Shown here piece after piece: positions 63,718-64,000 of a stretch of 64,000 bases of DNA. The notes below the pieces were generated by a model. The model saw only the letters and a program-made list of their open reading frames with translations. It searched no databases and was not told the DNA's origin. The position numbers were made by a program, and so were the translations under genes. The DNA lies in NCBI GenBank assembly GCA_038209965.1, contig JBBQXF010000004.1, forward strand, positions 1 to 64,000, given 5' to 3'. The first letter of the stretch is position 1, and each line of letters opens with the position of its first letter. Source of the stretch: JALONO01 sp038209965 (GTDB lineage: Bacteria; Bacteroidota; Bacteroidia; Cytophagales; Thermoflexibacteraceae).

Positions 63718-64000
63718 TTATTGTTTCGCTTTCTTGTTAACGCTGATTGCTAGCGTAAAAAAAGTATTGTGGCTATCAATATTTTCTAAATCAAACACGA
63801 GTGGATTGCCCGATTTGCGCACCATTTCCACCAGCCCTACACTGTCCTCGTCTTCGGGCAATCGACGTTGCTCGATGAAATACTCGCGCAATTGATCAGG
63901 GCCAAGCGCATTGATCCGGTTGCACTTTTCCAGCAAACTGGGCACCTTGTCGTTTTCCACCAAGTTGCCCGAGTAGATGATATGTTCATCTGCTGTTTCA
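63718..64000 (-). CDS. siaB: SiaB-family (DUF6272) protein kinase, 5' end beyond window
   Basis: The visible C-terminal 93 residues match the SiaB family end: HIIYSGNLVENDKVPSLLEKCNRIN, LREYFIEQRRLPEDEDSVGLVEMVRKSGNPLVFDLENID and FFTLAISVN. The start codon lies to the right of the window edge. SiaB phosphorylates SiaC in known systems. Only three bases separate its stop from the siaC start codon; both are on the minus strand, so siaB is upstream of siaC. Confidence 0.85.
   Translation of the reverse strand, partial: ETADEHIIYSGNLVENDKVPSLLEKCNRINALGPDQLREYFIEQRRLPEDEDSVGLVEMVRKSGNPLVFDLENIDSHNTFFTLAISVNKKAKQ

Overview
The window looks like chromosome of a Bacteroidota bacterium, most likely Cytophagales-like. 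This rests on a SusC/SusD pair, DUF3857 and DUF3078 proteins, a short primary sigma factor without region 1.1, SiaB/SiaC, the layout of the division and cell wall (dcw) cluster, and promoters of the Bacteroidota form (TTTG, about 20 bp, TAnnTTTG). Most of the window is moderately GC-rich with dense coding. The stretch from about 56.8 to 60.2 kb is visibly AT-rich and looks acquired. I see no rRNA, tRNA, CRISPR array, transposase, integrase or replication origin.

Layout. 0-10.4 kb (mostly minus strand): a truncated formylglycine-generating-enzyme-like gene; a hairpin-rich intergenic region; a Crp/Fnr regulator with two membrane proteins; two adjacent DUF3857/transglutaminase proteins; an AP2-domain protein; a thioesterase; an Ldh-family oxidoreductase; a DUF6150-like protein; and triosephosphate isomerase. 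10.9-17 kb (plus strand): an outer-membrane barrel, a TonB-dependent receptor, a secreted helical protein, a LytS/LytTR two-component pair and a YraN-family nuclease-fold protein. 17.1-26.7 kb: the primary sigma factor, a CPA2 cation/proton antiporter, DNA polymerase IV, riboflavin synthase, an unrecognised 180-residue protein and a large M14 carboxypeptidase.

27-43.6 kb (minus strand) is the dcw cluster, transcribed mraZ-rsmH-ftsL-pbp-(small membrane protein)-murE-mraY-murD-ftsW-murG-murC-ftsQ-ftsA-ftsZ. It makes lipid II precursors and builds the divisome. murF is absent. An unrelated small membrane protein sits between pbp and murE. Three AAAGTGG boxes at exact 10-bp spacing overlap the putative mraZ promoter and look like a MraZ autoregulatory operator.

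44-56.7 kb: a CDGSH iron-sulfur protein, an XRE regulator with a coiled-coil tail, a UPF1-type helicase, a DUF6011 protein, an outer-membrane barrel, the SusD/SusC nutrient-uptake pair, trpE, a small cytochrome-b5-like protein and a DUF3078 outer-membrane protein. 56.8-60.2 kb: the AT-rich island, with an intact class A beta-lactamase between two membrane-protein genes that are each interrupted by one in-frame stop codon. 60.2-64 kb: a TlpA-like thioredoxin-fold protein, a NifU-domain protein, a two-TM sensor-like protein without an output domain, a lipoprotein, and convergent siaC and siaB.
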